Of a stretch of DNA of 64,000 nucleotides, positions 35,235 through 44,439 are shown one piece after another. Positions within the stretch are counted from its first letter, which is position 1. Each line of letters starts with the position of its first letter. The position numbers and the translations under genes are program-made. Origin of the DNA: Streptomyces griseomycini (GTDB lineage: Bacteria; Actinomycetota; Actinomycetes; Streptomycetales; Streptomycetaceae); assembly GCF_014203535.1 (NCBI RefSeq), contig NZ_JACHJI010000007.1, forward strand, positions 124,001 to 188,000, in the 5' to 3' direction. Below the pieces are notes generated by a model. It worked only from the letters and a program-made list of their open reading frames with translations. It had not been told where the DNA came from and did not search any database.

Positions 35235-36770
35235 CACCGCCACTTCCTCCCCGGCGGTCTCGTCCGAGGACGAGGCGACCGCGGTGCCGCCCGGCCGGCC
35301 GGCGTTGACGAGGGTCAGGGCGATGGCCGCGGCCACCACCAGGATCCCGACGGCGAACCAGATCGCGCTGGTGTAACCCTCCACCTGCGCCTGGAGCTGG
35401 ACCAGCTGCTGCTGGGAGCGGCTCGTGGCGCCGCCGATGTGGTCGGCGACGTAGGACGTGGTGGCCGAGGCCGCGATCGTGTTCAGCAGGGCCGTGCCGA
35501 TCGCGCCGCCCACCTGCTGCGAGGTGTTGACCATCGCGGAGGCGACCCCGGAGTCGCGGGGCTCGACGCCCTGCGTGGCCAGGGACATGGCCGGCATGAA
35601 CGCCGTGCCCATGCCGAGGCCGAGCAGCAGCATCGCAGGCAGCAGCAGGGCCGTGTACGAGGAGTCGATCTCCATCCGGGTCAGCAGCAGCATGCCCAGG
35701 GCGGCGACCAGGAAGCCGGGGCCCATCAGCAGCCGGGGCGCGACCCGGGTCATCAGACGGGTGCCGATCTGGGTGGATCCCGTGATCATGCCCGCGATCA
35801 TCGGCAGGAAGGCGAACCCGGTCCTGACCGGCGAGTACCCCTTCACGATCTGCAGGTAGTAGGTCAGGAAGAGGAACAGGCCGAACATCGCGATGATCGC
35901 GAGGCCGAGCGAGAGGTAGATCCCACCGCGGTTGCGCTCGGTGACCACGCGCAGCGGCAGCAGCGGCGCCTTGACCTTGGCCTCGGTCAGCACGAAGGCG
36001 ACGAGCAGCACGGCGGAGGCGACGAACATGCCGACGGTCACGGAGTCGCTCCAGCCGTCGGACTCGGCGCGGGTGAAGCCGTAGACCAGCGCGACCAGCC
36101 CCAGGGTGGACAGCACCACGCCGGGGACGTCGAGCGGCGAGCGGTTGCGGCCGCCCTCCGGCTCGCGGACGACGAAGTACGCGCCGGCCGCGGCGACGAC
36201 GGCGAACGGGATGTTCACGAAGAACGTCCAGCGCCAGTCCAGGTACTCGGTGAGGAAACCGCCGAGGATCAGGCCGACGGCGCCGCCGCCACCGGCGATC
36301 GCACCGTAGATGCCGAACGCCTTGGCGCGCTCCTTGCCGTCGGTGAACATCACCGCGAGCAGGGACAGCGCGGCGGGCGCGAGCAGCGCGCCGAACACGC
36401 CCTGCAGGGCGCGGGCACCGAACATCATGGCCTCGTTGGTGGCCGCGCCGCCGAGCGCGGAGGCCGCGGCGAAGCCGCCCAGACCGAGCACGAAGGCCCG
36501 CTTGCGGCCCCACAGGTCGGCTATCCGCCCGCCGAACAGCAGCAGTCCGCCGAAGGCGAGGGCGTAGGCGGTGACGACCCACTGGCGGTTGCCGTCCGAG
36601 ATGCCCAGGTCCTGCTGGGCGGAGGGCAGGGCGATGTTCACGATGGTGGCGTCCAGGACGACCATCAGCTGGGCGATCGCGATGAACACGAGCGCTCTCC
36701 AGCGGTTGGCGTCGGGCGAACCGGGAGCGCCGAGGGCCTTTCCGGGTGCCGATGAGGCTGTTTCAGACAT
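35217..36770 (-). CDS. MFS multidrug efflux transporter (DHA2, 14 helices)
   Basis: 517 residues from ATG 36770 (GTG 36782 possible). MVVLDATIVNIALPSAQQDL in helix 1, GGRIADLWGRKRAFVLGL loop, and GGGGAVGLILGGFLTEYLDWRW (motif C) define an EmrB/QacA-like drug:H+ antiporter. The tetR gene directly upstream on the same strand, with twin palindromes before it, is the probable regulator of a two-gene unit. Confidence 0.9.
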   Translation of the reverse strand: MSETASSAPGKALGAPGSPDANRWRALVFIAIAQLMVVLDATIVNIALPSAQQDLGISDGNRQWVVTAYALAFGGLLLFGGRIADLWGRKRAFVLGLGGFAAASALGGAATNEAMMFGARALQGVFGALLAPAALSLLAVMFTDGKERAKAFGIYGAIAGGGGAVGLILGGFLTEYLDWRWTFFVNIPFAVVAAAGAYFVVREPEGGRNRSPLDVPGVVLSTLGLVALVYGFTRAESDGWSDSVTVGMFVASAVLLVAFVLTEAKVKAPLLPLRVVTERNRGGIYLSLGLAIIAMFGLFLFLTYYLQIVKGYSPVRTGFAFLPMIAGMITGSTQIGTRLMTRVAPRLLMGPGFLVAALGMLLLTRMEIDSSYTALLLPAMLLLGLGMGTAFMPAMSLATQGVEPRDSGVASAMVNTSQQVGGAIGTALLNTIAASATTSYVADHIGGATSRSQQQLVQLQAQVEGYTSAIWFAVGILVVAAAIALTLVNAGRPGGTAVASSSDETAGEEVAVPVVVH

Positions 36771-36935
36771 GGGGGTACCCACTTCGGGACTTCGTGACGG
36801 AAATCGGGACGGTGTGACGGAAAAAAAGGTGTAGTCAGGGAGCGGCCCGTCCCCGGGGACGGCCGCTGGAGTCGGTGCCCGTCATCCGGACGGGCGGACG
36901 TGTGTGCGTGTGTGTGCGTCAGGGCTCGCTGTCGC

Positions 36936-37577
36936 TCAGCTGCGCAGATCCTCCACGGTCACGGCCGCACCCGGCAGGACGGTCCGGGCCGGAGCCCGCA
37001 TCCCGTCCAGGAACAGCTGAAGATGGCGGTGGACGAAGCGGTCGGCGTTCATGCAGCCGGTGCCGGCCGGGGGCCGGCTCAGCTGGGCGACACCCACCAT
37101 GAGGTCGCCGTACTCCACGTCGGCACGGAGCTGACCGGCCGCCTTGGCGCGGTCCATGAGCTGTGCGACGAGGCCCTCGGCACGCCGGCGCGCGTCCTCC
37201 AGGTCGGGGTGGTGCTGGTCGAAGGTGCTGGAGACCATCGGGCACAGTGCGCTGATCCGCTCGTCGGCGGCGGTGTGCGCGAAGCGCTCCAGCGCTTCGA
37301 AGGCGTCCCCGGTCTCGGCGAGCGCCAGCTCGGCCGCCCGCACCGTACGGTCCATCACGGAGCAGACGACCTCGCGCACCAGTGCGTCGCGATCGGGGAA
37401 GTTGCGGTACACCGTGGCGTTGCCGACGCCGGCCCGGCGGGCGACCTCGTCGAGCGGCACGTCGGGGCCGAACTCGACGAACATCTCCCGGGCGGCGGTG
37501 ACGATCCGCTCCCGGTTGCGCAGGGCGTCGGCGCGGGGCCGGGGCGCCTTGCGCGGCACGGGGGTGGCGGTCTGCAC
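36936..37577 (-). CDS. TetR-family regulator of the adjacent efflux pump
   Basis: 213 residues from GTG 37577, 7 nt after GAGGAG. HTH: RERIVTAAREMFVEFGPDVPLDEVARRAGVGNATVYRNFPDRDALVREV. The C-terminal domain has the TetR_C fold with MVSSTFDQHHPDLEDARRR. Transcribed toward and 165 nt ahead of the MFS gene. Confidence 0.9.
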   Translation of the reverse strand: MQTATPVPRKAPRPRADALRNRERIVTAAREMFVEFGPDVPLDEVARRAGVGNATVYRNFPDRDALVREVVCSVMDRTVRAAELALAETGDAFEALERFAHTAADERISALCPMVSSTFDQHHPDLEDARRRAEGLVAQLMDRAKAAGQLRADVEYGDLMVGVAQLSRPPAGTGCMNADRFVHRHLQLFLDGMRAPARTVLPGAAVTVEDLRS

Positions 37578-37624
37578 GGTGCACTCCTCGGTTGCTGTGG
37601 CTTGTCGGTTGTCACCTCCGCGGC

Positions 37625-37684
37625 GATCCGGGGAGGGAATCCCCGGATCGCGCGGACACAGGTCTAAACGGGGAAACGATCCCC
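37625..37684 (-). promoter_or_regulatory. Twin palindromic operators before tetR-MFS
   Basis: GATCCGGGGA-GGGAA-TCCCCGGATC at 37625-37649 (10-bp perfect arms) and GGGGA-AACGA-TCCCC at 37670-37684. Both share GGGGA-N5-TCCCC with identical loop length, and centres are 40 bp apart. They lie 48 and 93 bp before the tetR start. Confidence 0.65.
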
Positions 37685-37881
37685 GGTTATTTCCCGCCCC
37701 GAAGAGTTTTCCTGTGACGCCCCTCACACGCGCCCGCCCGCGGCTCCCCGCACGCGCCCCCCGTCCCGGGACCGCCCCACGATCGGCCCCTCCAGCGAGC
37801 GCCCGCGCACCCGGTGACGCAGGGTGATCGAAAGGGTGCAGTCGGAGACCGACGACTGCCGTGTGGAGCGGAGGTCCCCGC

Positions 37882-39198
37882 ATGCAGTCGCAGCCGAGCC
37901 GACGCCGGATATCCCCGCGCCGCCTGGCCGCCCTGACCTCCGTGACCGTACTGACCCTCGCCGTCGCCACCTCGGCCGGCAACGGCCGCCTCTCCTCCGG
38001 GACCTCGGCCGTCGGCGCCGGACCGAGCCCCCTGTCCCGCTCCTCCGCGCACGGCCCCTGCATGATCAGCGGCGACCGCGAGATCCAGATGTCCGAGGGC
38101 ATTCCCACGCCTCCCGGTTACACCCGCTCCACCGGCATCGTCCGCGCCCTCACCCTGATGATCGACTTCCCCGACGCCCGCGGCGAGGGCGACGCCCTGG
38201 ACCGCTACGGGGAGTTCTTCCCGCAGACCCGGGAGTGGTTCCGCACCAGCTCCTACGGCCGCCTCGACTACCGCCCCGAGATCCCCATCCCCGACTGGCT
38301 GCGCATGCCCCGGTCCTTCCGCGCCTACGGCATAGAACGGGGCGCCCCCTTCGACCCCGGCTACCGCGAACTGGTCCGCGACATCGTGGAGGCGGCCGAC
38401 CCCGAGGTGGACTTCCGGGCGTACGACCTGCTGAACGTGCTGGTCACCCCCAACGCCGGCCCGCCCGCCCTGGACACGGTCCTGTCCGTCACCTTCGCCG
38501 GCAACACCGAGGCCCCGAGCGCGGACGGCGTCCCGGTCTCCAACGCCTCCTTCGTCTACTCCCGCCAGGACGACGGCTCCGGCTCCTACGACCGCACCGG
38601 CTACCGCGTCCTGCCGCACGAGAACGGCCACGTCTTCGGCCTGCCCGACCTGTACACGGCCGAGGGCGGCGGCGCGGTCGGCCACTGGGACATCATGAGC
38701 GAGGACTGGGGCGCCAACAACGACCTCCTCGCCTGGCACAAGTGGAAGCTGGGCTGGCTGGACACGGCCCAGGTCGGCTGCGCGGCGGACGCGGGGACGA
38801 GGGAGTACACCCTGACGCCGCTGGCGAAGCCCGGCGGCCCCAAGCTCGTCTTCGTCCCGCTGGACGAACGGTCCGGCTACGCCGTCGAACTGCGCACCCG
38901 CGCGGGCAACGACGAGGTGGTGTGCCGTCCGGGGGTGCTGATCTACAAGGTCGACGCGGACGTGGACACGGGCATGGGCCCGATCACCGTCTACGACTCC
39001 CGCCGCGACAGCGGCGGCTGCACCCGCAGCCCGAACGTCCACGCGGAACTGTCGGACGCGACGTTCACACCGGGCGAGAGCTTCGTGGACCGGCGGGAGG
39101 GGATCCGGGTGGCGGTGGTGGCGGCGGACACGGACGGAAAGGGCGAGCAGGAGTACCGGGTGCGGGTGACGCGGGAACAGCCGACCTCACAGGGCTGA
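37882..39198 (+). CDS. Secreted M6-type zinc metalloprotease
   Basis: 438 residues from ATG 37882, 7 nt after GGAGG. Arg-rich start, hydrophobic core and Ala cleavage region (about 1-35) form a signal peptide. The conserved RALTLMIDFPDARGEGD and REWFRTSSYGRLDY segments precede the zinc site HENGHVFGLPDLY (His246 and the Glu/His of HExxH) and the WDIMSEDWG Met-turn region. This is the M6/immune inhibitor A-like domain without the large C-terminal additions of InhA. Expected to be an extracellular protease. Confidence 0.9.
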   Translation: MQSQPSRRRISPRRLAALTSVTVLTLAVATSAGNGRLSSGTSAVGAGPSPLSRSSAHGPCMISGDREIQMSEGIPTPPGYTRSTGIVRALTLMIDFPDARGEGDALDRYGEFFPQTREWFRTSSYGRLDYRPEIPIPDWLRMPRSFRAYGIERGAPFDPGYRELVRDIVEAADPEVDFRAYDLLNVLVTPNAGPPALDTVLSVTFAGNTEAPSADGVPVSNASFVYSRQDDGSGSYDRTGYRVLPHENGHVFGLPDLYTAEGGGAVGHWDIMSEDWGANNDLLAWHKWKLGWLDTAQVGCAADAGTREYTLTPLAKPGGPKLVFVPLDERSGYAVELRTRAGNDEVVCRPGVLIYKVDADVDTGMGPITVYDSRRDSGGCTRSPNVHAELSDATFTPGESFVDRREGIRVAVVAADTDGKGEQEYRVRVTREQPTSQG

Positions 39199-39302
39199 TC
39201 CGGAACCGGAGCGGGCGGCACGGAGGGAACGACGCCGACGGAAGGAACGACGCCGCCCGCCGACTACCGTAGGCCTGCCGCGACCGCCGTACCGGAGAAC
39301 CG

Positions 39303-41024
39303 ATGCCCGCCCACACCCCGCACGACGCCCGGCAGCAGGCCGAACCCCCGGCTGAGGCGGTCACCCCGCTGCTGCGCGGAATCGCCGTACTGCGCCGCCT
39401 GACCGAGGCGGCGAGCGGCACCGACGCCCCGGACGACACGCACGGCGCACACGCCACGGACGGCACACTGAGCCTGAGCGCCCTGCAACGGGCCACCGAC
39501 CTCCCCCGCTCCACCGTCGACCGGATCACGTCCACCCTCGCCCACATGGGATACGTCCGTGTCGACGGCCGGGACGTCACCCTCGCCCCCCGCCTGATGG
39601 AACTGGGCAACGCCTACCTGGCCGCGCTGCGCCTGCCGGCGCTGCTGTCCGCCCGCGCGGAGGCCCTGGCCGACGAGTTGGACGAATCCGTGTCGCTGGC
39701 GGTCGCCGACCGCGACGGCATCCGCTTCATCCACCAGGCGACCCGCCGCCGCGCGCTGTCCCTCAGCTTCCGCATCGGCGACCTGCTCCCGGCCGAACGC
39801 ACCGCGCCCGGCCCGCTGTTCGCCGCCGAGTGGGCACCGCAGGAGTGGCGGGCCTGGCGGGCACGGCGTGCGGCGGACCCGCGGGACCGGAGCTTCCCGG
39901 CCCTGCCTCCCCGCGAACACCCAGCCCCCGACCCGGACTTCGAGCACCGCGCGGAAGCGGCCGCGCGGACCGGCTGGTCCCTGGACGACCAGTTGATCGA
40001 GCCAGGCCTGGTCGCGGTCTCGGTCCCGGTGCGCGACCCCCGCACCGGCCGGACGGTCTGCGCGGCCAGCGTGGTGAGCCACACCAGCCGCCGCACGGCA
40101 CAGGACCTGCGCGACGCCCTGCTCCCCCGCCTGCGCGCGGCGGTGACGGACATGGAACACGCCCTGCGCACCGCCCCGCTCCCCGCCCCCGACCCGGCCG
40201 CCCCCTCGGGCCTGGCGCTCTGGACGGGCGCGTCGAAGCAGGAGCTGGGCCGGGACTTCGTGGAGTCACTGGCGCGCGGCCTGACGGTCCTCACCGCCTT
40301 CGGCGAGGGCAGGGCGGAGCTGACCCTCACCGAGGTGGCGAAGGCGACGGGCCTGGCCCGGGCCACCGCCCGCCGGGCACTGATCACCTACGAACACGAG
40401 GGCCTGGTGACGTCACGGGAGGGCAGGTTCACCCCGACCCCCCGCGTCCTCTCCCTGGGCTTCCCGCCCCTGTCCCGCATCACCCTCCCCCGGATCGCCG
40501 AGCCCCACCTGGCCGCGCTGGCCCATCGCGTCCACGAGTCGGCGTCGCTGGCGGCCCTGGTGGACGGGGGCACGAAGGTCCAGTACACGGCCAGGGCGAC
40601 CACGCCCCGCGTGATGAGCATCGACATCACCGTGGGCACGCGCCTCCCGGCGTACGCGACCTCCCTGGGCCGGGTCCTCCTGGCGGACCTGCCGGAACAG
40701 GACCGCGCGGCGGCCGACCTCCGCCCCCTCACCCCGCACACGCTCACGGACCCGGCGACCCTGACCCGCGCCCTGGACAGGGTCCGCGCCGAGGGCTACG
40801 CCCTGGTCGACCAGGAGTGGGAGGAGGGCCTGCGCGCGATCGCGGTCCCGGTGCGCGACCGCGCGGGCCGGGTGGTGGCCGCGGTGGACGCGGCGACCCA
40901 CGTGGCCCGCCGCTCGGTGGAGGAGTGCACCGAGCTCATCCTGCCCGCCCTCCGGGAGACCGCCACCCGCATCGAAGCGGACCTCCACACCGCCTCCCGC
41001 TTCACCCGCGTCCCCTCGGCCTGA
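39303..41024 (+). CDS. Tandem IclR-IclR transcriptional regulator
   Basis: 573 residues containing two complete IclR modules. Module 1: HTH about 22-90 (PRSTVDRITSTLAHMGYVRVDG) and ligand domain to about 285 (LDESVSLAVADRDGIRFIHQA). Module 2: HTH about 315-375 (LARGLTVLTAFGEG...ATARRALITYEHEGLV) and ligand domain to 565 (RVHESASLAALVDGGTKVQYTAR, EEGLRAIAVPVRDRAGRVVAAVD). The second half resembles PcaR/PobR-like activators of aromatic-acid catabolism. Most IclR proteins are about 250 residues, so this is a fusion/duplication; the type occurs in other streptomycetes. Confidence 0.9.
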   Translation: MPAHTPHDARQQAEPPAEAVTPLLRGIAVLRRLTEAASGTDAPDDTHGAHATDGTLSLSALQRATDLPRSTVDRITSTLAHMGYVRVDGRDVTLAPRLMELGNAYLAALRLPALLSARAEALADELDESVSLAVADRDGIRFIHQATRRRALSLSFRIGDLLPAERTAPGPLFAAEWAPQEWRAWRARRAADPRDRSFPALPPREHPAPDPDFEHRAEAAARTGWSLDDQLIEPGLVAVSVPVRDPRTGRTVCAASVVSHTSRRTAQDLRDALLPRLRAAVTDMEHALRTAPLPAPDPAAPSGLALWTGASKQELGRDFVESLARGLTVLTAFGEGRAELTLTEVAKATGLARATARRALITYEHEGLVTSREGRFTPTPRVLSLGFPPLSRITLPRIAEPHLAALAHRVHESASLAALVDGGTKVQYTARATTPRVMSIDITVGTRLPAYATSLGRVLLADLPEQDRAAADLRPLTPHTLTDPATLTRALDRVRAEGYALVDQEWEEGLRAIAVPVRDRAGRVVAAVDAATHVARRSVEECTELILPALRETATRIEADLHTASRFTRVPSA

Positions 41025-41110
41025 TGACCTCCACCCTCACGACCGCCTATCCGGTACCCTGACGCGTGTGGTCCTCACGGACCACAGGGGCTGCGCACGC
41101 GGCCCGGCTC

Positions 41111-41183
41111 GCCTTCGTAGCTCAGGGGATAGAGCACCGCTCTCCTAAAGCGGGTGTCGCAGGTTCGAATCCTGCCGGGGGCA
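41111..41183 (+). tRNA. tRNA-Arg (anticodon CCT), integration target
   Basis: 73 nt, no encoded CCA. Acceptor GCCTTCG pairs with CGGGGGC (two G-U pairs); anticodon stem CCGCT/AGCGG encloses CTCCTAA, giving CCT (reads AGG). T-arm GCAGG-TTCGAAT-CCTGC is exact. Its 3' half is repeated five more times downstream. Confidence 0.97.
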
Positions 41184-41189
41184 CAGCCA

Positions 41190-41232
41190 GAAGGGCCAGC
41201 TCAGGAGGGGTTTCCTCCCGGGCTGGCCCTTC
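41190..41232 (+). terminator. Terminator of tRNA-Arg
   Basis: 11-bp outer stem GAAGGGCCAGC / GCTGGCCCTTC with an inner AGGAGG/CCTCCC pair, 6 nt past the tRNA. Its core CTCAGGAGGGGTT recurs exactly after the first downstream scar. Confidence 0.85.
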
Positions 41233-41405
41233 GTCGCGTCCGGGGTCGTGCCACACGCGTGCCACTACGTGGAGTCCACGGCCGACACATCGGGTCCGCC
41301 TCTTGATTTCGTTCGTTCTGTTTGTCCTGTCCGGTGTGGCCCTGGTTCTGCGGGGAGGACGATCGCGCCGCGCCGTCGTCGCAGCAGGCCCTAAGCTGCC
41401 GGGTC

Positions 41406-41630
41406 ATGGATGCGGGACTTGCTGCGCTGCTCGGCGCGGCCGTGGGAGCGCTGGGCACCGGTGGTGCCACTCTGGCGACCCCCGAGCACGGGTCGAAACC
41501 CCGGCCAAGGCTGGTTGACAGAGGCGTCGGCCCCGCCCGCCATGTCGAGAGAAGTGTGGTGGTCCAGTTCAGCTGTGTTGCATCCAGACGTTGGGCTCCT
41601 GATACATGCCCTCATCGGCCGAGCGGTTGA
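41406..41630 (+). pseudogene. Truncated gene start, hydrophobic N-terminus only
   Basis: ATG 41406 begins MDAGLAALLGAAVGALGTGG, a small-residue transmembrane segment typical of a streptomycete membrane protein start, then changes after about 25 residues to a Pro/Arg-rich frame and overlaps the convergent GNAT-like gene. Probably a 5' remnant cut by rearrangement beside the tRNA. Confidence 0.35.
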
Positions 41631-42306
41631 TCCGCAGGAGGCTGAGTCCATCAGGGATCACGTAGTCACCTGACTCGGGGAAGGTCATTCCGGTCCAGCG
41701 TTCCCACTCGGCAACCGTGCCAGTCATGGTCTGCGAAGCCGGAGCGGCCGAGAGTATCTTGGCGCCAAGGCGCTGGTGGGTTCGAATCCAAGGGTCAAGA
41801 GCCATGCCGTCCTCACGGCTCCACCGCATGAAGTTCTCGATCGGCGTCAACGGATACTGGGCCTTCATCGTCGGGCGGACCGGGGCTATGACCCGGTCCC
41901 ATCCGGCTTGTCCTGCTGTCTGACGGAGTGCTTTAAGGGTCTCCCCCGCCAGTCCTCGTCCCTGCAGCGACGGGGTGACGATCGCGCCGCAGATCACGAG
42001 AGTATTGGGTTCGATTTCTTGTTCACGGCCCTCGACGGCTTGAACAAGAGCCTGGGTATACCCCGTGGGGAGAGACTCAGGCAGCCCGTCCCAGCGAATC
42101 GGTACACCCCAGCCTGAGGCTACTGGCACATCATGGTCATCTATCAACATAAGGTTCAAATCGGCGAACCACTCTCCGACCTTGCCTATGTACTCCTTCA
42201 CCAGCCGGTCAGCAGTGATGAACTCCGGGAAGCCGTCGCTGAAGAGCTCCTTGAGGTGTGCATCCTGCCAAGTGCGTGAGTCAGTCCGTTCGATCTTCAA
42301 AATCAT
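41569..42306 (-). CDS. GNAT-like acetyltransferase, atypical codon use
   Basis: 245 residues from ATG 42306. LNLMLIDDHDVPVASGWGVPI and the acetyl-CoA loop ICGAIVTPSLQGRGLAGETLKALR suggest an N-acetyltransferase-like fold, followed by a segment beginning PVRPTMKAQYPLTPIENFMRWS. It uses codons rare in the rest of the window (ATA, CTT, TTG, AAA, GTA, AGT) and has lower GC, which points to acquisition from a different host. The exact function is unknown. Confidence 0.7.
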   Translation of the reverse strand: MILKIERTDSRTWQDAHLKELFSDGFPEFITADRLVKEYIGKVGEWFADLNLMLIDDHDVPVASGWGVPIRWDGLPESLPTGYTQALVQAVEGREQEIEPNTLVICGAIVTPSLQGRGLAGETLKALRQTAGQAGWDRVIAPVRPTMKAQYPLTPIENFMRWSREDGMALDPWIRTHQRLGAKILSAAPASQTMTGTVAEWERWTGMTFPESGDYVIPDGLSLLRINRSADEGMYQEPNVWMQHS

Positions 42307-42962
42307 TGCCTGTTCATAGCACACCGTCTGTGAGCAGCCGCCCTCCCGATCAGGCCCGGCAACCCACAGCGCCGTCATTTCCCGTGAACATCTACGAACG
42401 TTTGGATCGCTCACTGCCTCCCGAACCGGCGAACAAACGCTGCTGGTGGAAGCGAACGAAGCCATACCGGGCCGCCCCCAGACAGAACCGGGGATGCAGC
42501 TGCACTACAGAGCTGGGCACCTCGGATGCCGGCCGCGCGGCCGTGACCCTAACCGTAGTCACTGACAACGGCATGCTCATGAGAAGCCAGTGGACGTCAG
42601 CGCCGGGCCGTCTCCGGGCCGTCCGAGGACACTCGACAGTGGCCAATGACGACCAACGACGACCACCAGGCGCACTGGCCCACCGTCTCTGAGCAGCGAA
42701 AACGCAGGTCACCAAGATCCCCGGCAAGACCCAGGGCAAGAAGAAGTAGCAGGCACTGATCGAGCCCCCTGCCTGCGGGTTTTCCGTCGGTACGGGGCTT
42801 GTCGCTGTGCTGGAGCCGTCTCTGGTCCTTCAGCTGCTTAGTTGGGCCGTCGCACGGCAGGAGCAAACGACTGAGCGATACAGCAGCCACCTGTGGCAGG
42901 ACCGCAGTCCAAGTAACTGGCCTGGAAGGGGGGGTGTCAGAAGTCTGGTCTAAGTTTGGCCC
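42307..42962. other. Gene-poor gap in module 1
   Basis: 656 bp of below-average GC with no supported gene. A short C-terminal-like remnant VTKIPGKTQGKKK ends in a stop near 42748 on the plus strand. The mixed third-position composition suggests decayed DNA. Confidence 0.5.
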
Positions 42963-43709
42963 GTGACCCACAGTTGTTCCCATGCCGGGGCGCCCCGCGA
43001 GCCTGACTTGCCGCCCTACCAGGTTGTCCTGACGGAGACCGACTGGGGGTCGCTCCAGACGGCTTTCGGGTCCGGTGAGGACCTTCCCAGGGTTCTGACG
43101 CAACTTTTGGAGCCCGATCCCAAGGTCCAGGTCACCACGTTGTGGGAGCTGGGTGAGCTGGTCGGCCACCAGAACACCGTTTACGAAGCCACCGCCCCCG
43201 CCGTCATGTACGTCGCAGGCATCCTCACCCACCCGGCGGCCATGACACGACGGCCCTATCGCGACGTCCCCATCCGCGCGACGCTGTTGGGCTGGCTGGC
43301 CTCCACGCTTCACGACGCCTCCGACGAGATCGTCGCCCGCAACGAGGAGTACTGCCCCGGCTTCCTCGCCTCGGGCACCACCGTGGCGGCCTTCCGGGAG
43401 CTGCGGCCGATGCTCTATCGGGCCGTCGCGCCCTTCCTGCAGGACAGCCAGGAGGATGTACGGGAAGCCGCCGTCATCGCTGCGCTCCTCCTCGTCGAAC
43501 ACCCGGCGCTCGCTGGGCACCGTGCTCACCTCGCCGTGCACGCCCGCCGCATCCTGAACACCAGCAGCGACGACCCCAACCGTCGCGTCGCGTGGAGGGC
43601 CCTCGAAGCATGGGGCCACAATCCGCCCGGCCCGGAGCCTCTCTCGGAGGAGGCCGAGGACCGGAGGCCGCACAGCGATGGCCGCGGCGATCTCGAGCCT
43701 CCCTTCTGA
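42963..43709 (+). CDS. HEAT-repeat-like protein
   Basis: 248 residues from GTG 42963. Helical repeats are visible around PKVQVTTLWELGELVGHQ, IRATLLGWLASTLHDASDE, YRAVAPFLQDSQEDVREAAVIAALLLVEHP and DPNRRVAWRALEAWG, as in HEAT/PBS-lyase repeat proteins. Likely a protein-binding scaffold. No signal peptide. Similar proteins are frequent in accessory and toxin-immunity settings; no partner is visible here. Confidence 0.7.
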   Translation: MTHSCSHAGAPREPDLPPYQVVLTETDWGSLQTAFGSGEDLPRVLTQLLEPDPKVQVTTLWELGELVGHQNTVYEATAPAVMYVAGILTHPAAMTRRPYRDVPIRATLLGWLASTLHDASDEIVARNEEYCPGFLASGTTVAAFRELRPMLYRAVAPFLQDSQEDVREAAVIAALLLVEHPALAGHRAHLAVHARRILNTSSDDPNRRVAWRALEAWGHNPPGPEPLSEEAEDRRPHSDGRGDLEPPF

Positions 43710-43960
43710 CCGATACGCGCACGGCACACCTACGGACCATGGCAGCAGGTGAGAGACACACCAGCGCAAGGTCGCGCGTGCCACACCCGTGCCAGAACGG
43801 GCGGGGAACCACGAGAAATGGCGGGGACCAGGCCGTCGATCAGCCAGGCTCCGCGTCCGCTCCGCCGCAGGTCGGCCAAGCAGCCTCCCACCGAGAACCC
43901 AAGCTTCCCAAGCTGAGGTCCTCGGTATGTCGGCGCAGACGGAGCCGTAAGGTTCCACCC
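43710..43960. other. Gap with GTGCCAC-type repeat shared with tRNA-proximal DNA
   Basis: Contains CGTGCCACACCCGTGCCAG (43779-43797), close to CGTGCCACACGCGTGCCAC at about 41249-41267 next to tRNA-Arg. No gene. Possible remnant of element-end DNA. Confidence 0.3.
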
Positions 43961-44185
43961 ATGGTGACTGCGACTGTCCGCGAGTGGCACGACGAGGAAG
44001 GGTGGGGCGTACTCGACTCCCCCGAGACTCCCGGCGGATGTTGGGGCCACTTCTCCCACATCCAGGTGAAGGGCTTCCGAACGCTGTCGCCGGGACAGCA
44101 AGTAGACCTCCACTGGGAAGCCCCTGGCTTCAAACAGGACGGGTACAGCTACCGGGCCGTGAACATCGTGCCTCGACCCGCCTGA
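43961..44185 (+). CDS. Divergent cold-shock-domain protein
   Basis: 74 residues from ATG 43961. Reads as a CSD: TATVREWHDEEGWGVLDSPE (equivalent of the GTVKWFN...GFGFI strand), GCWGHFSHIQVKGFRTLSPGQQVDLHWE and YRAVNIVP. The first RNP motif is changed (Trp and Val in place of Phe/Phe), as in streptomycete cold-shock-like proteins that are not canonical CspA. Likely binds RNA or single-stranded DNA. Confidence 0.75.
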   Translation: MVTATVREWHDEEGWGVLDSPETPGGCWGHFSHIQVKGFRTLSPGQQVDLHWEAPGFKQDGYSYRAVNIVPRPA

Positions 44186-44439
44186 CATCACCGGCTGACA
44201 TCAACGACAACGAACGATGGCGCACCGAAGCGGCCACGATCGGACCCACGAGCGACCGCTGAGCCCCGTTTCGGCACGCCGTGCGACAAGATGATCGAAC
44301 TCCCAAGGCGGTGGTCAGGCCCGCTTGCTGCTCCTCCGTTGATGTTCGGGATGTACGCCCCGGCCAGTCCCTCTGTCTGCTGCGTTTCCGTGGTGGGAAA
44401 CCAGCTGTGGAGGAAGGGGGTCCGGCAGAGGATGTCCGT

